From Pseudomonadota bacterium (GTDB lineage Bacteria; SAR324; XYD2-FULL-50-16; JAHJRI01): a DNA stretch of 9,615 bases. A program made the position numbers and the translations under genes. The stretch is taken from contig JAKSDL010000574.1 in assembly GCA_022360105.1 (NCBI GenBank), forward strand, positions 1-9,615. The letters run 5' to 3'. Below the pieces are notes generated by a model that was not told where the DNA came from, ran no database searches, and saw only the letters and a program-made list of their open reading frames with translations. Each line of letters opens with the position of its first letter. Within the stretch, counting starts at the first letter, position 1. Positions 6,037-9,615 of this stretch are shown here, in pieces.

Positions 6037-7035
6037 TTAAGCCAAGGTTGCGACCATCACTGCTTTGATTGTATGCAACCTGTTTTCTGCCTGATCAAAC
6101 ACAATGGATGCATCCGATTCAAAAACGTCGTTAGACACTTCCATCGATTCCAAACCGTACTTCTGGTAGATCTTTTCTCCAATTTCTGTTTCCCTGTCGT
6201 GAAAGGCTGGCAGACAATGGAGAAATTTTACATCAGGATTGCCGGTGGCATCCATGGCTTTTTGGTTCACCTGGTAGGGAGAAAGCAATTTGATTCTGCT
6301 GTCCCAGACTTCTTCAGGCTCACCCATGGAAACCCAGACATCCGTGTACAGGTAGTCGCAATCCTTAACACCTTCACTGATATCTTCGGTAAGGGTGATT
6401 TTAGCCCCGGTTGACTTGGCTATTTCCAATGCCTCATTTACAAGCTCCGGATTCTGCTGACACTCTTTGGGGGCGACGGAACGAAAATCCATCCCCATTT
6501 TGGCGGCGCCAATCATCAGGGAATTTCCCATGTTGTTCCTGGCATCACCCATGTAAGCGAATTTCTGCTGATTTAACGGTTTGTGAGAATGTTCCATCAT
6601 GGTTAGAAAGTCAGCTAAAATCTGGGTTGGGTGGTACTCATTGGTCAAACCGTTCCAAACCGGCACACCAGCGTACTTTCCAAGCGTTTCGGCCTTTTCC
6701 TGCTCAAACCCTCGATACTCAATGCCATCATACATTCTGCCCAATACTCGTGCTGTGTCTTTCATGGATTCTTTGGTTCCAATCTGGCTGCCGGTTGGTC
6801 CAAGGTATGTCACATGAGCTCCCTGATCATACGCGGCAGTTTCAAATGCACACCGGGTTCGAGTGGATGTTTTTTCGAAAATCAACGCGATTTTCTTTCC
6901 AGTCAGGGTTGGCTGTTCGTTTCCGGCGTAAAAATTCCGCTTTAGATCCATGGAAAGATCCAAAAGGAATTTTATTTCTTGAGGCGTAAAATCTAACAGT
7001 TTCAGGAAGTTCTTGTGTTTAAGGTTGAATGCCAT
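6037..7035 (-). CDS. arcB: Ornithine carbamoyltransferase, catabolic type
   Basis: The enzyme interconverts ornithine plus carbamoyl phosphate with citrulline plus phosphate. It has 332 residues, the length of ArcB/ArgI-type enzymes. The carbamoyl-phosphate loop STRTR is at residues 57-61, HPTQ at 135-138, the ornithine-binding DVWVSMG at 232-238 and the catalytic HCLP at 273-276; all key residues are present. The extended C-terminal region [13 protein letters not shown] and [16 protein letters not shown] resembles catabolic ArcB enzymes more than short anabolic ArgF enzymes, so I name it arcB; argF or argI cannot be strictly excluded. A strong AAGGAG stands seven bases before the ATG. Only 15 bases separate it from the rocD stop, so it is co-transcribed with rocD. 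With rocD and carbamate kinase nearby, the likely direction is phosphorolysis of citrulline. Confidence 0.95.
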   Translation of the reverse strand: MAFNLKHKNFLKLLDFTPQEIKFLLDLSMDLKRNFYAGNEQPTLTGKKIALIFEKTSTRTRCAFETAAYDQGAHVTYLGPTGSQIGTKESMKDTARVLGRMYDGIEYRGFEQEKAETLGKYAGVPVWNGLTNEYHPTQILADFLTMMEHSHKPLNQQKFAYMGDARNNMGNSLMIGAAKMGMDFRSVAPKECQQNPELVNEALEIAKSTGAKITLTEDISEGVKDCDYLYTDVWVSMGEPEEVWDSRIKLLSPYQVNQKAMDATGNPDVKFLHCLPAFHDRETEIGEKIYQKYGLESMEVSNDVFESDASIVFDQAENRLHTIKAVMVATLA

Positions 7036-7050
7036 GTGAATTCTCCTTGA

Positions 7051-8247
7051 TTAACCAATGACTGATTGGATTTGTTCCATTGCCCAATCGATTGTATCTT
7101 TCGTGATGACCAAAGGTGGTGCAAAGCGAATGATATTATCATGAGTCTCTTTACATAACAAACCCCTTTGTTTGAGCTGTTCGCAGTACTGCCTGGCACC
7201 ACCGGCCTCTGGCAAAAACTCAAGTCCGATCATCAAGCCTCGTCCTCTTACTTCCTTGATCATTGGATTCTTTAAATTCTTTAATTCACCCATAAAATAG
7301 TCACCCATCTTTGCTCCATTCTCGATCAACCCTTCTTCTACGAGAACTTTCAGTGACATACGGGCAACAGCACATGCCAGGGGATTTCCGCCAAAGGTAC
7401 TTCCATGCTCACCAGGCTTGAGAACATCCATAACTTCTGTGTTGGAAAGAACCGCGGATACCGGGTAATAACCACCGGATAGGGCTTTGCCTACCAGTGT
7501 CAGGTCTGCTTCGATGCCTTCGTGCTCTTCAGCCAGTAGCTTACCTGTTCTTCCCAGTCCGGTTTGAATCTCATCCAGGATCAAAGGAATACCGGCTTTT
7601 TCACAGAGTTCCTTGCAGCGTTTCAGATATCCCATAGGTGGGATTTTTACTCCGGCCTCTCCTTGAATCGGCTCAACCAGGAAACCAACGGTGTTTGGTG
7701 TGATAGCGTTTTCCAGGGCATCGGCATCGCCAAATGGTATGATTGTAAATCCCGGGGTGAACGGACCGAATCCTGTGCGAGAGGTTGGGTCTGTGCTGAA
7801 CCCTACAATGGTAATGGTCCTGCCATGAAAGTTATCAGCGCATACGACTATTTCCGCTTTATCTTCCGGAATGCCTTTCACCTGGTATCCCCATTTGCGA
7901 ACGGTTTTGATCACACTTTCCACTGCCTCTGCACCACTGTTCATGGGGAGAACTTTGTGTGAGTTAGTCAGTTCGCAAATTTCCTCATAAAAAGGAGCCA
8001 GTTGGTCGTTTCTAAAAGCTCTGGAAGTCAGGGTTAACTTATCCATCTGTTCGATCATGGCTTGGCGGATCTTAGGATGGCAATGTCCCTGGTTAACGGC
8101 TGAATAAGCCGACAGGCAATCAAGATATTTATTGCCATCTACATCCCAAACCCAAACGCCTTGACCTCTGCTCACGACTACGTCCAAAGGCTTGTAATTG
8201 TGTGCCCCTAATTTGTTTTCCAGTTCAATGTATTCTTCATGTTTCAT
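7051..8247 (-). CDS. rocD: Ornithine aminotransferase (ornithine--oxo-acid transaminase)
   Basis: This PLP enzyme moves the delta-amino group of ornithine to 2-oxoglutarate, giving glutamate-5-semialdehyde and glutamate in the cytoplasm. At 398 residues it is a full-length class III aminotransferase. Similarity to ornithine aminotransferases is very strong: [17 protein letters not shown] (44-60), LTLTSRAF (71-78), NSGAEAVE (103-110), NFHGRT (139-144), [10 protein letters not shown] (191-200), [11 protein letters not shown] (225-235), the PLP lysine K254 in [16 protein letters not shown], and [17 protein letters not shown]. Tyr18, Tyr48 and Arg143 correspond to the ornithine-specificity residues of the human enzyme. 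An AAAGGGGA ribosome site precedes the ATG. It is the first gene of the minus-strand unit, divergent from the LysR-type gene. It would pass ornithine from ArcB into glutamate metabolism; the reverse, proline-linked direction is also possible. Confidence 0.97.
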   Translation of the reverse strand: MKHEEYIELENKLGAHNYKPLDVVVSRGQGVWVWDVDGNKYLDCLSAYSAVNQGHCHPKIRQAMIEQMDKLTLTSRAFRNDQLAPFYEEICELTNSHKVLPMNSGAEAVESVIKTVRKWGYQVKGIPEDKAEIVVCADNFHGRTITIVGFSTDPTSRTGFGPFTPGFTIIPFGDADALENAITPNTVGFLVEPIQGEAGVKIPPMGYLKRCKELCEKAGIPLILDEIQTGLGRTGKLLAEEHEGIEADLTLVGKALSGGYYPVSAVLSNTEVMDVLKPGEHGSTFGGNPLACAVARMSLKVLVEEGLIENGAKMGDYFMGELKNLKNPMIKEVRGRGLMIGLEFLPEAGGARQYCEQLKQRGLLCKETHDNIIRFAPPLVITKDTIDWAMEQIQSVIG

Positions 8248-8340
8248 GTCTTATCCCCTTTCCGTGTTGATTCAATTGGTTATATACCGGTGATTTGAAA
8301 TCGAAAGTATGGTTCCAGGTTTATCGTTGCATCTTCTGTT

Positions 8341-8368
8341 ATTATGGTAAATAATCTATGAAATTCAA
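8341..8368 (-). promoter_or_regulatory. Predicted promoter of the rocD-arcB unit
   Basis: On the minus strand TTGAAT (8363-8368) and CATAAT (8341-8346, five of six consensus bases) are separated by 16 bases. Transcription would start near 8334, giving a leader of about 87 bases before rocD. Other pairings in this AT-rich region are weaker. Confidence 0.4.
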
Positions 8369-8401
8369 GATACTGCAGGAGCAACCCTTGTTGTTTAGTG
8401 A

Positions 8402-8420
8402 ATGGATAGCCCCTATTCAT
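8402..8420. promoter_or_regulatory. Imperfect dyad in the rocD/lysR divergent region, candidate LysR-type operator
   Basis: ATGGATAG (8402-8409) and CTATTCAT (8413-8420) match as an inverted repeat at seven of eight positions around CCC. The centre lies about 77 bases upstream of the predicted rocD start, where LysR-type activators commonly bind. Positions 8403-8418 match the dyad upstream of dppA at 11 of 16 bases. Binding by the adjacent regulator is inferred from position only. Confidence 0.4.
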
Positions 8421-8457
8421 CGTATTTCATTCAATATGTGAGCAGTATACCAGAAGA

Positions 8458-8463
8458 TATAAT
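8458..8463 (+). promoter_or_regulatory. Possible -10 element of the LysR-type regulator gene
   Basis: A consensus TATAAT lies 41 bases before the regulator's start codon, but no good -35 hexamer is found at the correct distance (TATGTG at 17 bases). The promoter may therefore be weak or dependent on an activator. Confidence 0.3.
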
Positions 8464-8504
8464 CGAAATCCTAATTTATTTTTCTGATTCATTGCATCAA
8501 TGTT

Positions 8505-9410
8505 ATGAATTTAGCCGAATTTGATTTGAATCTGCTTGTAATATTTGACGCTATTTACAAGGAAAAGAACCTTACTCGGGCCGGTCAGCGCCTTAATCTC
8601 TCGCAGCCTGCCATCAGTCATGCCTTGAATCGACTTCGTTCTGCGTTTGATGATCCGCTGTTTGTGCGGCATGGCTACCGTATGGAGCCAACACCCCTTA
8701 CAGAAGAGCTTAAGGAGAATATCAAAAAGGTGCTTGAGCTCACCGAACGAACCCTTGAGGACAGGGGACCATTTGATCCTTACAGATCAACCCGGACGTT
8801 TCATATAGGCATGCAGGACTATCCGATGATGGTGGTGCTGCCAAAACTGCTTAAATCAATCAAAGACCAAGCCCCCAACATTCGCATTCGTACCTTTCAT
8901 CTGACCATTGAGAATCGGAAAACAGCATTGGAGGATGGCAAGCTGGATATGGTGATTGGTGTGCGGCAGGATTTTGGCAGCAGTATTTTCCAGCAATACC
9001 TGTTTAGAGACAGGGAAGTGTGCATCGTTCGGCAAGATCATCCAACCGTGAAAGAAGAATTGTCCCTGGAAGATTATCTGGATAGTGAGTTTGTGGGATT
9101 GTCTTTTTCTGATGTCAAGCAGGCCCGCATCGACAGAAAACTAAAGGAAATGGGGCATAAACGTAAGGTCAGGTTGACTGTGGAGAATGAAGTAACCATT
9201 CCCCAACTGGTCAGTCAATCCGATTTCCTCGCAAATATAGCCGAACTGGTTGCAAAAGAGTATGTGAGCTGGCTGCCAATTAAAATGCTCCAGTTACCTA
9301 TTGAGATAGAAGATTTTGAGTTTTATCAGTATTGGCACGCCAGACATCAAAAAGATCCCGGCCATTCCTGGTTGCGAAAGTTGATCAAGCAGACCATTCA
9401 GAATGATTAG
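8505..9410 (+). CDS. LysR-type transcriptional regulator
   Basis: This is a cytoplasmic DNA-binding regulator of 301 residues, the usual LysR length. The N-terminal winged helix-turn-helix is clear: FDLNLLVIFDAIYKEKNLTR followed by AGQRLNLSQPAISHALNRLR, with the helix-turn-helix at about residues 23-42, then DDPLFVRHGYRMEPT. From about residue 90 comes the two-lobed ligand-binding domain, with FHIGMQDYPMMVVLPKL and GKLDMVIGV typical of the NodD/LeuO-like branch. The ATG at 8505 fits the family N-terminus, but no Shine-Dalgarno site precedes it, unlike the other genes here, so translation may be weak. It diverges from rocD, the classical layout in which a LysR protein controls its neighbour. 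The inducer could be ornithine, citrulline, arginine or carbamoyl phosphate; that is inference. It is not recognisably ArgP, so no symbol is given. Confidence 0.93.
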   Translation: MNLAEFDLNLLVIFDAIYKEKNLTRAGQRLNLSQPAISHALNRLRSAFDDPLFVRHGYRMEPTPLTEELKENIKKVLELTERTLEDRGPFDPYRSTRTFHIGMQDYPMMVVLPKLLKSIKDQAPNIRIRTFHLTIENRKTALEDGKLDMVIGVRQDFGSSIFQQYLFRDREVCIVRQDHPTVKEELSLEDYLDSEFVGLSFSDVKQARIDRKLKEMGHKRKVRLTVENEVTIPQLVSQSDFLANIAELVAKEYVSWLPIKMLQLPIEIEDFEFYQYWHARHQKDPGHSWLRKLIKQTIQND

Positions 9411-9481
9411 TGTCACGCTGGTAATGCAGTTCGTAAATGTGTTACGTCCATCATGTCGTCCTTATGGGACTCAATTGGTCT

Positions 9482-9615
9482 TCGGTTATGAATTACCAGC
9501 GGTTCACACCGCTGGCTACTGCTGTGCCATCCCTCCGGGATTGATTCCCCTGAGTAACGATCGATCCAGTTAATTCAAATTTTACTTTCTCATCTAAAGC
9601 CCCAACGGGGCGGCA
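9482..9615. repeat. Hairpin-rich dispersed intergenic repeat (runs off the right edge)
   Basis: A non-coding stretch contains three compact perfect hairpins: CCAGCGG / CCGCTGG with a 6-base loop (9496-9515), ATCCC / GGGAT with loop TCC (9529-9541), and GCCCC / GGGGC with loop AAC (9599-9611). The modular wording, such as GGCTACTGCTGTGCC after the first hairpin and CCCCAACGGGGC at the end, is like multi-copy intergenic elements I recall from FCB-group and other environmental bacterial genomes. No transposase or reading frame is visible. The first hairpins may also end the LysR-type transcript. Being multi-copy is inferred; only one copy lies in the window. Confidence 0.55.

Noticed and set aside
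6411..6989. Plus-strand frame of 192 codons opposite arcB
   Set aside because: It is antisense to a highly conserved ornithine carbamoyltransferase with no sign of an independent product.
9482..9615. CRISPR-like array at the right edge
   Set aside because: The hairpins differ in sequence and spacing; there are no identical direct repeats or spacers, and no cas genes.

Overview
The window holds a peptide-uptake locus and an ornithine/citrulline catabolism gene set, with a LysR-type regulator divergent from the latter. The organism looks like a Gram-negative-type bacterium of moderate GC. Strong Shine-Dalgarno sites (AAGGAGA, AGGAGAG, GGGGA) precede most genes, which argues against typical Bacteroidia. 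The hairpin-rich intergenic repeat at the right end (CCAGCGG/CCGCTGG, ATCCC/GGGAT, GCCCC/GGGGC) resembles repeats I associate with FCB-group and other environmental genomes. That taxonomic lean is an inference of low certainty.

Left part (1-2331, minus strand): dppA encodes a lipoprotein version of the dipeptide-binding protein. It is followed by a small hairpin and then dppB, which runs off the left edge; dppCDF presumably lie beyond. Upstream of dppA, 2332-2700 is non-coding and carries a good sigma70-like promoter plus a dyad and tandem repeat that look like a regulator site.

Middle (2701-3456): an 80-codon reading frame whose first third resembles an M20 metallopeptidase but which ends where the catalytic domain should begin, probably a decayed gene. 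Next come an AT-rich divergent promoter region with a perfect 16-bp palindrome, and a 64-residue two-CxxC zinc-ribbon protein on the plus strand.

Right part (3457-8247, minus strand), in transcription order: rocD (ornithine aminotransferase), arcB (catabolic-type ornithine carbamoyltransferase), a GTPase-like protein of the cyclic 2,3-diphosphoglycerate synthetase family, a strong intrinsic terminator, and arcC (carbamate kinase). ArcB run in reverse would turn citrulline plus phosphate into ornithine and carbamoyl phosphate. ArcC would recover ATP from carbamoyl phosphate, and RocD would send ornithine to glutamate semialdehyde. Imported peptides could supply the substrate. No arginine deiminase is visible. 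The GTPase-like protein has no settled role in this pathway and is the most interesting item.

A LysR-type regulator (8505-9410, plus) diverges from rocD. A 16-bp motif matching at 11 positions occurs at about -77 of the predicted rocD promoter and about -80 of the predicted dppA promoter, suggesting that one regulator may control both units.
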